Positions 8,637 to 16,203 of a stretch of DNA of 64,000 bases are shown here, piece by piece (the stretch's first letter is position 1; each line of letters begins with the position of its first letter). The notes under the pieces were generated by a model. The model did not search any database and was not told the DNA's origin. It saw nothing but the letters and a program-made list of their open reading frames with translations. Where the stretch lies: contig NZ_JAROCB010000001.1 in assembly GCF_030433675.1 (NCBI RefSeq), positions 1 to 64,000 on the forward strand, in the 5' to 3' direction. A program made the position numbers and the translations under genes. The stretch comes from Leifsonia virtsii (GTDB taxonomy: Bacteria > Actinomycetota > Actinomycetes > Actinomycetales > Microbacteriaceae).

Positions 8637-9392
8637 TCACTGGGCGGTGTAGCCGCCGTCGACCAAGTGGTAGCTGCCCGTGATGAAGCTGGCGGCGTCG
8701 GAGGCGAGGAACGCGACGAGCGCGGCTACCTCCTCGGGCTCGCCCAGGCGGCCGAGCGCGTGCTTGCCCTCCAGGAAGCTCAGCGTGTCGGCGTCGAGGT
8801 TCGAGGCGACCAGGGGCGTGCGGATGAAGCCGGGGCCGACCGCCGTGACGCGCACGTTCTTGCCGGCGTACTCCAGTGCGGCGTTCTGCGTCAGGCCGAG
8901 GAGCGCGTGCTTCGCCGTCACGTACGCGGACGAGTTCGCGAAGCCGACGCTGCCGAGGATGGAGGCCATGTTCACGATGGCACCCCCGCCGTTCGCGGCG
9001 ATCGCGGCGAGCTGGGGCTGCATCCCGTAGAACACGGCGTTCAGGTTGACCTCGATGACCTTGCGCCACGAGTCGAGCGGGTACTCGCCGACCGGGGCGG
9101 ACGCCCCACCGATGCCGGCGTTGTTGACGGCGATGCGCAGAGGTGCGAGCTGCGTCGCCGCAGCGACGCTGGCCTCGGCGAAGGACGGGTCGGTCACGTC
9201 GCCGGCGAGCGCCGCGGCCGTGCCGCCGGCCGCCTCGATCTCGGCGACGACCGCCTTGCCGTGCTCCTCGTTCAGGTCGGTGACGAGGACGGAGGCGCCG
9301 CTCGCCGCCAGGGTGAGGGCGATGGCGCGGCCGATGCCCGAGCCGCCTCCCGTCACGATCGCGGAACGGTCGGCGACGTCGTACTGAGCCAT
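8637..9392 (-). CDS. SDR-family oxidoreductase under TetR control
   Basis: The product is 251 residues, a classical short-chain dehydrogenase. The NAD(P)-binding TGGGSGIG (residues 14-21), NNAG (90-93) and catalytic S144-Y157-K161 are all present; an Asp after the second strand (TDL, 38-40) suggests NAD preference. It probably interconverts an alcohol and a ketone; the substrate is unknown. ATG 9392 has a strong Shine-Dalgarno (AAAGGAG, about 7 bases away). A perfect 22-base palindrome lies immediately upstream and separates it from a divergent TetR-family gene, so repression by that regulator is very likely. Confidence 0.92.
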   Translation of the reverse strand: MAQYDVADRSAIVTGGGSGIGRAIALTLAASGASVLVTDLNEEHGKAVVAEIEAAGGTAAALAGDVTDPSFAEASVAAATQLAPLRIAVNNAGIGGASAPVGEYPLDSWRKVIEVNLNAVFYGMQPQLAAIAANGGGAIVNMASILGSVGFANSSAYVTAKHALLGLTQNAALEYAGKNVRVTAVGPGFIRTPLVASNLDADTLSFLEGKHALGRLGEPEEVAALVAFLASDAASFITGSYHLVDGGYTAQ

Positions 9393-9407
9393 GAAGATCT
9401 CCTTTCG

Positions 9408-9429
9408 TTATCCGACAGCTGTCGGATAA
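9408..9429. promoter_or_regulatory. TetR operator, perfect 22-bp palindrome
   Basis: TTATCCGACAG is followed directly by its exact reverse complement CTGTCGGATAA, with no spacer. It sits between the SDR start (9392) and the TetR start (9449) and overlaps the probable -35 region of the tetR promoter (-10 TACGAT at 9437-9442). This position lets one bound dimer, or a pair of dimers, repress both genes, which is the standard TetR arrangement. Confidence 0.85.
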
Positions 9430-9448
9430 GTCATTGTACGATCGTTCG

Positions 9449-10015
9449 GTGGATGCGAGGCAGCAGAAGACCTATGCCCGGCTGAGTGCGACGGTGCTCG
9501 ACCTCGCGACCCGGGGGCCGGTGACCGAGATCACCGTGTCGGCGCTGGCCGCGGCCGCGGGCGTCCATCGATCGACCGTGTACGAGTACGCGACGTCGCC
9601 CGCCCACCTGCTGGAGCAGGTGCTTCGGGGCGAGCTCGACGACCTGCGCGCGCAGTACCTCGTCGACGTCGACCCGGCGGACGCGGCCGCCGCGGTGGTC
9701 GGCGTCACCCGCGCCGTCCTCCGGCACGTCGACGAGTACGACGCCGTGTACCGCAGGGGCCTCGGAGCAGAGAGCGGCGCCGCCAGCCTCCACGCGATGC
9801 TCAGCGAGCACTTCCAAGCGTCCATCGACCTGCTCCTCGACCAGCACAGCCTCGTCGTGCCCGCCGACGACGAGGTCGAGCGCCGGGCCGTCGCGCGCTA
9901 CCTCGCCGACGGCACCATCGGAGCGATCGACGTCTGGCTCACCCGACCGCGCCCGCGCGACGTGGACGCCTTCCTCGCCCTGGTCGGCCGGCTCACCCCG
10001 GCGTGGTGGCCATGA
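9449..10015 (+). CDS. TetR/AcrR-family repressor
   Basis: The product is 188 residues. The N-terminal helix-turn-helix (about 5-50) has the TetR pattern, with VTEITVSALAAAAGVHRSTVYEYA covering the recognition helix; the C-terminal helical domain binds an unknown ligand. GTG 9449 lies 6 bases after TACGAT, consistent with a leaderless transcript; a TTG at 9434 is the other option but would place the start only 4 bases beyond the operator. It is divergent from the SDR gene, which it most likely represses together with itself through the palindrome at 9408-9429. The inducer is probably a substrate or product of the SDR. Confidence 0.9.
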   Translation: MDARQQKTYARLSATVLDLATRGPVTEITVSALAAAAGVHRSTVYEYATSPAHLLEQVLRGELDDLRAQYLVDVDPADAAAAVVGVTRAVLRHVDEYDAVYRRGLGAESGAASLHAMLSEHFQASIDLLLDQHSLVVPADDEVERRAVARYLADGTIGAIDVWLTRPRPRDVDAFLALVGRLTPAWWP

Positions 10016-10073
10016 GGCGACGCGGAGGGGCCCGCCACCGAGGCGTCGGCCGACCCGGCATAAGGTGGGCAGC

Positions 10074-11054
10074 ATGGAACAGCGCATCCTCGGAGGGACC
10101 GGCCGCGAGGTCTCGGTCGTCGGACTCGGCACCTGGCAGCTCGGCGCGGACTGGGGCGACGTAACGGAGGGCGACGCCCTCGCCGTGCTCGAGGCCGCGG
10201 CGGAGTCGGGCGTCACCTTCTTCGACACGGCGGACGTGTACGGAGATGGCCGGAGCGAGCAGATCATCGGGCGGTTCGTGACCGAGCATCCCGAGCTGCC
10301 GCTGACCGTCGCCACGAAGATGGGGCGGCGCGAGGCTCAGGATCCGGCAAACTTCACGCTCGCGAAGTTCCGCGAGTGGACGGACCGCTCCCGCCGCAAC
10401 CTCGGGGTCGACCGTCTGGACCTCGTGCAGCTGCACTGCCCTCCCACGCCCGTGTTCTCGAGCGACGCCGTCTACGACGCGCTGGACACGCTGGTCGAGG
10501 AGGGGGCGATCGAGAACTACGGCGTGAGCGTCGAGACGGTCGACGAGGCGCTTGCCGCGATCGCCCGGCCCGGCACGGCGACGGTGCAGATCATCCTGAA
10601 CGCCTTCCGCCTCAAGCCTCTCGACCGGGTGCTTCCGGCCGCGCGGGAGGCCGGCGTCGGGATCATCGCGCGGGTGCCCCTCGCCTCCGGGCTGCTGAGT
10701 GGGCGCTACACCACCGACACGACCTTTGCGGCGGACGACCACCGCACCTACAACCGTCACGGCGAGGCCTTCGACGTCGGAGAGACCTTCTCGGGTGTCG
10801 ACTTCGAGGAGGGCGTCGCCGCCGCGCGCGAGTTCGCGGAACTCGTGCCGGACGGCGTGACGCCGGCGCAGGCGGCCATCGCCTGGATCGTCGCACAGGA
10901 CGGCGTCAGCACGGTCATCCCGGGCGCCCGCTCGCCGGAGCAGGCGCGCGCGAACGCCGCCGCAGGCGCCGTTCGCCTGCCCGCGGGCTTCGACGAGGCC
11001 GTCCACCGCATCTACGACACCCACTTCCGCGCCGCCGTCCACCCCCGCTGGTAG
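10074..11054 (+). CDS. Aldo/keto reductase (YajO/Tas-like)
   Basis: The product is 326 residues, an NADPH-dependent TIM-barrel oxidoreductase. The catalytic tetrad is visible as Asp and Tyr in FFDTADVYGDG (about 45-55), Lys in VATKMG (about 80) and His in VQLHCPP (about 122). The C-terminal cofactor-binding signature VIPGARSPEQ is present. Substrates of this branch are varied aldehydes and ketones. ATG 10074 is preceded by TAAGGT at 7 bases, so it may be leaderless; the same bases could act as a ribosome-binding site. It converges on the AbiEi/DUF559 gene, with palindrome copy A1 between them. Two further aldo/keto reductases occur in this window. Confidence 0.92.
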   Translation: MEQRILGGTGREVSVVGLGTWQLGADWGDVTEGDALAVLEAAAESGVTFFDTADVYGDGRSEQIIGRFVTEHPELPLTVATKMGRREAQDPANFTLAKFREWTDRSRRNLGVDRLDLVQLHCPPTPVFSSDAVYDALDTLVEEGAIENYGVSVETVDEALAAIARPGTATVQIILNAFRLKPLDRVLPAAREAGVGIIARVPLASGLLSGRYTTDTTFAADDHRTYNRHGEAFDVGETFSGVDFEEGVAAAREFAELVPDGVTPAQAAIAWIVAQDGVSTVIPGARSPEQARANAAAGAVRLPAGFDEAVHRIYDTHFRAAVHPRW

Positions 11055-11061
11055 CCGCCCC

Positions 11062-11121
11062 GCCGAGTTGCACGTGTGGCGGCTATTCGGCGCGAGTAGC
11101 CGCCACCACGTGCAACCCGGC
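11062..11121. repeat. Long palindrome, family A copy 1
   Basis: Arms of 28-29 bases (11062-11089 and 11093-11121) pair with two mismatches and one bulged C around a 3-base gap. The core words GTTGCACGTG and GGCGGCTATTCG recur in copy A2 at 12072-12128. It lies between convergent gene ends, 8 bases after the aldo/keto reductase stop, and could work as a bidirectional terminator. No U-tract is present on either side. Confidence 0.85.
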
Positions 11122-11124
11122 CAG

Positions 11125-12012
11125 TCATGAAAGACACAGGAGGCGGCGGAGACGACGCACGAGGGTTTCGGGATTCCGGAGGTCGGAGGCCGTGACCCGG
11201 ACCATCCGCCATCCCAGATCCTCGACCTGCTCGCGGCGGCGGATGTCCTTCATCCAGGTGTACCGGTCCACGCGGTGGACGTCTCCCTCATACTCGAGCG
11301 CGACGCCGGCGGCCGGGTACGCCATGTCGACGCGCGCCACGAAATGGCCGGTTGCATCGCGCACGTCGAGGTTCAGCACAGGCTCGGGAAGTCCCGCGCT
11401 CACCAGAAGTAGGCGGAGCTGCGTCTCGCCCGGAGACTCCGATCCCACCCGCACCCGTTGGAGCGCCTCGCGCACGCGGGCGATCCCACGCCGTCCCTGC
11501 GATTGTGCGATCGCATCGCGAAGCTCGGCGGGCGTCGTGCGCCCGACCTTCGCCCCGACCAAATAGTCGGCGGCGACGATGAGCTCCGCCACCGACAGTA
11601 GGGGAGCAAGGTCGAGCCAGGTCTGCACCGGGGTCGTGACCGGCAGTCCGTCCACGTCGATCGTCTCCCAGCGCCGGAGCTGATGCCCGACGAATCCCCG
11701 GACAGCCGGCGCTCGCCCGGGCGCACGCACGCTGACGTGGATATCGGTCGGTGTGTTCAGGGGCAGCGGGATCCCGTGCAGTCGCGCCGCGGTGAAGTGG
11801 CTGAACGCGAAGTCCAACCGCCGGTGCATGGCGTAGGCGCGCAACCGTGCCATTAGGTCATCGTCGTCGCGGTGAACACGAAATCCGCGGAGAGGGCTGA
11901 CGACGTCCGCCGCGCGCATCCGGCTCCGCGTCGCTCCATGGGCGCCGCCGGTTCGCGTTGAGAATGGCGCTCCTCGGAGCGCCGGATCGAGTGCCTCCAA
12001 CTTTCGTCCCAT
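11125..12012 (-). CDS. AbiEi-like / DUF559 nuclease-fold protein
   Basis: The product is 295 residues. The N-terminal two thirds (about 35-155) resemble the AbiEi-type antitoxin domain (SHFTAARLHGIPLP, then TTPVQTWLDLA). The C-terminal third (about 190-290) is a Vsr-like DUF559 domain with a plausible PD-(D/E)XK site: E196, D229, then E240-Y-E242, followed by RRREQVEDLGWRMVRVTASD. Actinobacteria, especially Microbacteriaceae, carry many such solitary genes; their role (defence, repair or selfish nuclease) is not established. No AbiEii toxin adjoins it. ATG 12012 is the first good start; a longer reading upstream would run into the flanking palindrome. The gene is bracketed by family A palindromes on both sides. 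Confidence 0.75.
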   Translation of the reverse strand: MGRKLEALDPALRGAPFSTRTGGAHGATRSRMRAADVVSPLRGFRVHRDDDDLMARLRAYAMHRRLDFAFSHFTAARLHGIPLPLNTPTDIHVSVRAPGRAPAVRGFVGHQLRRWETIDVDGLPVTTPVQTWLDLAPLLSVAELIVAADYLVGAKVGRTTPAELRDAIAQSQGRRGIARVREALQRVRVGSESPGETQLRLLLVSAGLPEPVLNLDVRDATGHFVARVDMAYPAAGVALEYEGDVHRVDRYTWMKDIRRREQVEDLGWRMVRVTASDLRNPETLVRRLRRLLCLS

Positions 12013-12071
12013 GCCGACACCGTGCCGCACGTCTCGCCCGGCCGGCCCCTTATCCACAGGCTCATCTTCAG

Positions 12072-12128
12072 CGAGTTGCACGTTGAGGCGGCTATTCGGC
12101 CCGAATAGCCGCCACAACGTGCAACTCG
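12072..12128. repeat. Long palindrome, family A copy 2
   Basis: Two 28-base arms (12072-12099 and 12101-12128) pair with one mismatch around a single C. The sequence is closely related to copy A1 at 11062-11121. Unlike A1 it does not sit between convergent genes: it lies upstream of the DUF559 gene and one base beyond the stop of the co-directional MFS gene. It could terminate the MFS transcript. A canonical DnaA box, TTATCCACA (12050-12058), is adjacent. Confidence 0.88.
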
Positions 12129-12129
12129 G

Positions 12130-13341
12130 TCAGGAGGGCTGGACGGGGACGGGCTCGGTGTCGGGGATGGGGGAGGCGTCGCGGCCTCGCAGGTCGGGGT
12201 GGATGCGGTGCGCAAGGGCCGGGACGACGAAGCCCACCAGGGCGAACGCGCCGGCGACCCAGAACGCGCCGACCGGCCCGACGCCGTCGATGAGGAAGCC
12301 CGCGAGCGCGGAGCCGAGGGCGGCGCCGATGAGCTGGCCGGTTCCGACCCAGCCGTACGCCTCGGCGGTGTCGGAGAACTTCACGCTGGCGGAGACGATG
12401 GCGAACAGCACGGCGAGGGCCGGTGCGATGCCGACGCCGGCGATCAGCAGGGTGATGGAGAGGCCCCACCACGACCACAGCATGAACGTCGAGAGCACGA
12501 CGCCGACGAAGACGATGAGCATGCGCCGCGCCGTCGCCCAGGGCCCGATCGGGATGTGGCCGAGCGCGAGGCCGCCGACCAGCGATCCGAGCGACCAGAT
12601 GGCGAGCACGATCCCGGCGAGCGGCGACCCCTCGCCGAAGGTGGCGACGACACCGGCCTCGACAGCCGAGCACGAGCCGATCAGCAGGAAGCCGACGACC
12701 GTCGCGAGCAGCACGGGAGGCCGCGTCAGCACCGTCCCGAACCGCCGCTTGCTGCGGGGGATGCGCACCCGGCCGACCTCGGGGGAGGAGATGAACCAGC
12801 AGCCGCCCGCCAGCATGATGGCGACCGACATGAGGATGCCCTCGACCGTGCCGATCTGGGTGGAGACGAACGTGATGGCGACGGGGCCGGCGATCCAGAT
12901 GATCTCCTGCGCGGAAGCGTCGAGCGAGAACAGCGGGGTCAGCTGCCGCGAGTTGACCATCTTGGGGTAGATGGTGCGCACGGCGGGCTGGATGGGCGGC
13001 ATGCTGAGGCCGGCGAAGAACGCGATGGCCATGGTGACCGGCACCGGCATGACGAACAGGCCGATGGCCGCGACGGCCGCGGAGCAGAGGGCGAGCGTCG
13101 TCCAGAGCACCGTGCGCATGCCGAGCACACCCATCAGCCGGCTCGTCATCGGGCCGGCGATCGCCTGGCCGATGCTCATCGCGCCGAGCACGAGACCGGC
13201 CGCGCCGTAGGAGTGGTGGACGCGCTCGATGTGGAGCAGGAAGGCGAGCGAGAGCATGCCGAAGGGGAAGCGCGCGGTGAGCTGAGCGGCGATGATGCGG
13301 GCGACGCCCGGCGTCTTCAGAAGGCTCGAATACGTGCTCAC
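12130..13341 (-). CDS. MFS transporter
   Basis: The product is 403 residues with twelve predicted transmembrane helices in two halves, typical of a major facilitator superfamily permease; the first intracellular loop carries MTSRLMGVLGMRTVLW, the position of the MFS-specific basic motif. The substrate is unknown; related actinobacterial proteins are annotated as drug or sugar exporters. I placed the start at GTG 13341, 8 bases after TAGTGT (13350-13355, minus strand). An upstream GTG at 13353 lies inside that box. It is divergent from the nrd operon across 262 bases. Confidence 0.85.
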   Translation of the reverse strand: MSTYSSLLKTPGVARIIAAQLTARFPFGMLSLAFLLHIERVHHSYGAAGLVLGAMSIGQAIAGPMTSRLMGVLGMRTVLWTTLALCSAAVAAIGLFVMPVPVTMAIAFFAGLSMPPIQPAVRTIYPKMVNSRQLTPLFSLDASAQEIIWIAGPVAITFVSTQIGTVEGILMSVAIMLAGGCWFISSPEVGRVRIPRSKRRFGTVLTRPPVLLATVVGFLLIGSCSAVEAGVVATFGEGSPLAGIVLAIWSLGSLVGGLALGHIPIGPWATARRMLIVFVGVVLSTFMLWSWWGLSITLLIAGVGIAPALAVLFAIVSASVKFSDTAEAYGWVGTGQLIGAALGSALAGFLIDGVGPVGAFWVAGAFALVGFVVPALAHRIHPDLRGRDASPIPDTEPVPVQPS

Positions 13342-13414
13342 AACAGTCAACACTAGTGGTCCTGAGGGGCTCGTCCAGAGGTCTCCACAGCGGCTCGTGA
13401 CGTGTTCGGGGGGG

Positions 13415-13453
13415 TGTGGAAACTGTGCATAACTTCTCCCCATCTGTGGACGA
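13415..13453. promoter_or_regulatory. DnaA-box cluster upstream of nrdA
   Basis: Three same-orientation boxes occur on the reverse strand: GTTTCCACA (13415-13423), TTATGCACA (13424-13432, exact match to TTWTNCACA) and TCGTCCACA (13445-13453, one base from the actinobacterial consensus TTGTCCACA). A weaker GTCTCCACA lies at 13381-13389. They sit 150-190 bases before the nrdA start. E. coli nrdAB is known to be controlled by DnaA, so a link between replication initiation and dNTP supply is plausible. Confidence 0.5.
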
Positions 13454-13457
13454 CACG

Positions 13458-13506
13458 CCCACTAGATGTGGGGGGATGGAAATGTCGGACCCCCGCTATA
13501 TAGTGG
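13458..13506. promoter_or_regulatory. Putative NrdR boxes and nrd promoter
   Basis: Two dyads lie 34-35 bases apart centre to centre: CCCAC-TAGAT-GTGGG (13458-13472) and CCGCTATATAGTGG (13493-13506). Both resemble the NrdR box (core CACTATATATTGTG), which normally comes as a spaced pair in front of RNR genes. The second dyad contains TATAGT, a possible -10 element, so NrdR binding would occlude RNA polymerase. No nrdR gene is in this window. Confidence 0.45.
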
Positions 13507-13603
13507 TCGAGCACGAAGGGCCGGACGAGCGTCTCAGACGCCCGACGTCGCGGTTCCGTGGGGTTTTCCGCCGTCTGATCGGCACATCGAAGAGGGAGAG
13601 ACA

Positions 13604-16096
13604 GTGGGTATCACAGTCGTCAAGCGCAACGGCGAGCGGGAGCCGTACGACGCCAACAAGATCAACCTGGCCATCGAGAACGCGGCCCAGGGTCTTGACG
13701 AGAACATCACGTGGGTGACGCAGATCGCGAGCGAGCTCGAGCTCACGCTGTTCGACGGCATCACGACGCAGCAGCTCGACGAGGCGGTCATCCAGGTCGC
13801 GCTCCAGAACGTCAAGGACGACCCGGCGTTCGACACTGTCGCCGCGCGCCTGCTGCTCAAGACGATCTACAAGCGCGTCCTCGGCGACTACCAGTCCCAC
13901 GACGAGCTGGTGAGCCTGCACGCGGAGCGCTTCCGCCCCTACATCGAGCGCGGCGTCGCCGAGACCCTGCTCGACGGCCGCTTCACCACCGCCTTCGACC
14001 TCGACCGCCTCGCGGGCTACCTCGACCCCTCGCGCGACGAACTTCTGAAGTACATCGGCGTCGTCACCCTCAACAACCGCTACGGCATCAAGGCGCGCAA
14101 CGGCGACTCGCTCGAGGTGCCCCAGTTCTTCTGGATGCGCATCGCGATGGGCCTCTCCCTCAACGAGGCCGACCCCACCAGCCACGCCATCGCGTTCTAC
14201 GACAAGATGTCGAAGCTCGAGTACCTCGCCGCCGGCTCCACGCTGGTCAACGCGGGCACCGCATACCCGCAGCTCTCCAACTGCTTCGTCATGGAGATGC
14301 AGGACGACATCGAGCACATCGCGAAGAGCGTGCGCGATGTCATGTGGCTCACCAAGGGCACCGGCGGCATCGGCCTGTCGGTCACGAAGCTCCGTGCACA
14401 GGGCTCGCCCATCCGCTCGAACAACACGACCTCGACCGGCCCGATCCCGTTCATGCACACGATCGACTCGGTGCTCCGCGCGGTCAGCCGCGGCGGCAAG
14501 AAGTTCGGCGCCCTCTGCTTCTACATGGAGAACTGGCACATGGACTTCCCGGAGTTCCTGGACCTGCGCCAGAACTCGGGCGACCCGTACCGCCGCACCC
14601 GCACCGCCAACACCGCGGTGTGGATCAGCGACGAGTTCATGAAGCGCGTCCAGAACGACGAGGACTGGTACCTCTTCGACCCGCTGGAGGTCGCCGACCT
14701 CAACGAGCTGTACGGCAAGGCGTTCTCGGAGCGCTACGCGCACTACGTCGCCGAGGCCGAGGCCGGCAACCTCAAGATGTTCAAGAAGATCAGCGCCCGC
14801 GCGCAGTTCAAGGACATCCTGATGAGCCTGCAGACCACCAGCCACCCGTGGCTGACCTGGAAGGACACGATCAACAACCGTGCCCTCAACAACAACACCG
14901 GCACGATCCACCTCTCCAACCTCTGCACGGAGATCACGCTGCCGCAGGACCGCGACAACGTCTCGGTCTGCAACCTGGCCTCGATCAACCTGAGCCGTCA
15001 CCTGATCGACGGCAAGATGGACTGGGAGCGCATCGAGGCGAGCGCCCGCCAGGCGGTCCGCCAGCTCGACAACCTCATCGACATCACCGTGTCGAGCGTG
15101 CCGGAGGCCGACTACTCCAACCAGCAGAACCGCGCCATCGGCCTGGGCGTCATGGGCTTCACCGACATCGTCGAGAAGCTCGGCCTGAGCTACGAGAGCG
15201 AGGAGGCGTACGCCCTGATCGACGAGATCATGGAGCACGTCTCGTACGCCGCGATCGACGAGAGCGCCGACCTGGCCCAGGAGCGCGGCGCATACCCGAA
15301 CTTCGAGGGCTCGCGCTGGTCGAAGGGCCTCGTGCCCTACGACTCGATCGCGCTGACCGAGGCCGACCGCGGCACCCCGATCACGGTGGACCGCACCATC
15401 CGCCTCGACTGGGACCGCCTGCGCGAGAAGGTCAAGGGCGGCATGCGCAACGCGACGCTCATGGCCATCGCGCCGACCGCGTCCATCGGCCTCGTCGCCG
15501 GCACCACGCCCGGCTTCGACCCGCAGTTCTCGCAGATCTTCAGCCGGTCGACCTCGTCGGGCAAGTTCCTCGAGGTCAACCGCAACCTGGTCGAGACGCT
15601 GCAGGAGCGCGGCATCTGGCAGGACGTCCGCGAGGCGATCCTGCGCTCGCAGGGCGACATCCAGAACATCGCGGAGATCCCGGACGAGGTGAAGGCCACG
15701 TTCAAGACGAGCTTCCAGCTCTCGCCGTACGCCTTCATCGAGGTCGCGGCCCGCGCCCAGAAGTGGATCGACCAGGCGATCAGCCGCAACATGTACCTCG
15801 AGACCCGCGACCTCGGCGACATGATGGACATCTACTACGCGGCCTGGGAGAAGGGCGTCAAGACGACGTACTACCTCCACATGAAGCCGCGTCACCAGGC
15901 CGAGCAGTCGACCGTCAAGGTCAACAAGGCCGAGGAGATCTCGGGCGGCCGCAAGGGCTTCGCGTCCGTCGGCGCCGGCGCTCCGGCCGCCGCACCCGCG
16001 GTCACCGAGACGGCACCGGCCGCCGCCCCCGCCCGCCGTGGCTTCGGCTTCGGCGGCCTCACCTCGAACAACGCCGCGGGTGGTGAGAACAAGTGA
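13604..16096 (+). CDS. nrdA: Ribonucleoside-diphosphate reductase, large (alpha) subunit
   Basis: The product has 830 residues: an ATP-cone at about 3-95 (VVKRNGEREPYDANKI), the ten-stranded catalytic barrel, and an Ala/Pro-rich C-terminal linker from about 785. Catalytic residues can be placed: redox pair C227 (SNCFV) and C456 (VCNLAS), thiyl-radical C441 with N439 and E443 in SNLCTEI, and the radical-transfer pair Y756-Y757 (TTYYLHM). It reduces NDPs to dNDPs with NrdB. GTG 13604 has AGGGAGA upstream. The chain stops at GGENK without the usual cysteine-bearing tail; that tail is encoded by the overlapping micro-ORF at 16093-16170. Confidence 0.95.
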   Translation: MGITVVKRNGEREPYDANKINLAIENAAQGLDENITWVTQIASELELTLFDGITTQQLDEAVIQVALQNVKDDPAFDTVAARLLLKTIYKRVLGDYQSHDELVSLHAERFRPYIERGVAETLLDGRFTTAFDLDRLAGYLDPSRDELLKYIGVVTLNNRYGIKARNGDSLEVPQFFWMRIAMGLSLNEADPTSHAIAFYDKMSKLEYLAAGSTLVNAGTAYPQLSNCFVMEMQDDIEHIAKSVRDVMWLTKGTGGIGLSVTKLRAQGSPIRSNNTTSTGPIPFMHTIDSVLRAVSRGGKKFGALCFYMENWHMDFPEFLDLRQNSGDPYRRTRTANTAVWISDEFMKRVQNDEDWYLFDPLEVADLNELYGKAFSERYAHYVAEAEAGNLKMFKKISARAQFKDILMSLQTTSHPWLTWKDTINNRALNNNTGTIHLSNLCTEITLPQDRDNVSVCNLASINLSRHLIDGKMDWERIEASARQAVRQLDNLIDITVSSVPEADYSNQQNRAIGLGVMGFTDIVEKLGLSYESEEAYALIDEIMEHVSYAAIDESADLAQERGAYPNFEGSRWSKGLVPYDSIALTEADRGTPITVDRTIRLDWDRLREKVKGGMRNATLMAIAPTASIGLVAGTTPGFDPQFSQIFSRSTSSGKFLEVNRNLVETLQERGIWQDVREAILRSQGDIQNIAEIPDEVKATFKTSFQLSPYAFIEVAARAQKWIDQAISRNMYLETRDLGDMMDIYYAAWEKGVKTTYYLHMKPRHQAEQSTVKVNKAEEISGGRKGFASVGAGAPAAAPAVTETAPAAAPARRGFGFGGLTSNNAAGGENK

Positions 16097-16170
16097 ACAG
16101 CACCAAGATCGAGGACTACTACGTGCCGGTCGACCCGATGGACGACCTGCAGTGCGAGTCCTGCCAGTAA
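16093..16170 (+). CDS. 25-codon micro-ORF encoding the NrdA CxxC redox tail
   Basis: GTG 16093 overlaps the nrdA stop (GTGA), and the ORF runs 25 codons to TAA. The peptide contains KIEDYYVPVDPMDD and ends LQCESCQ. A C-terminal CxxC preceded by an acidic, flexible stretch is what normally ends the RNR large subunit, where it shuttles electrons from thioredoxin or glutaredoxin to the active-site disulfide. GGTGAG (16082-16087) can act as a ribosome-binding site 5 bases upstream, so reinitiation is plausible. The tail frame has a TGA at 16084-16086 and no slippery heptamer in the remaining window, which argues against -1 frameshifting. A one-base sequence error fusing it to nrdA cannot be excluded. 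Confidence 0.65.
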   Translation: MNSTKIEDYYVPVDPMDDLQCESCQ

Positions 16171-16203
16171 CCCGGCCCTAGAAGCAACGAGGAGAACGAC
16201 ACC

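Noticed and set aside
11055-12129. A complete AbiE toxin-antitoxin system
   Set aside because: No AbiEii nucleotidyltransferase gene is adjacent; only the AbiEi-like domain fused to DUF559 is present.
13381-13453. The nrd DnaA-box cluster as oriC
   Set aside because: There is no dnaA, dnaN, rnpA or gyrB nearby, no AT-rich unwinding region, and the boxes sit in front of nrdA.
13496-15895. A 799-codon frame antisense to nrdA
   Set aside because: It is the shadow of nrdA codon bias in high-GC DNA; its translation has no recognisable motif, while nrdA shows all catalytic residues.
16085-16096. Programmed -1 frameshift joining nrdA to its tail
   Set aside because: The tail frame is closed by TGA at 16084-16086, and the remaining codons GAG AAC AAG offer no slippery repairing. 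Reinitiation or sequence error fits better.
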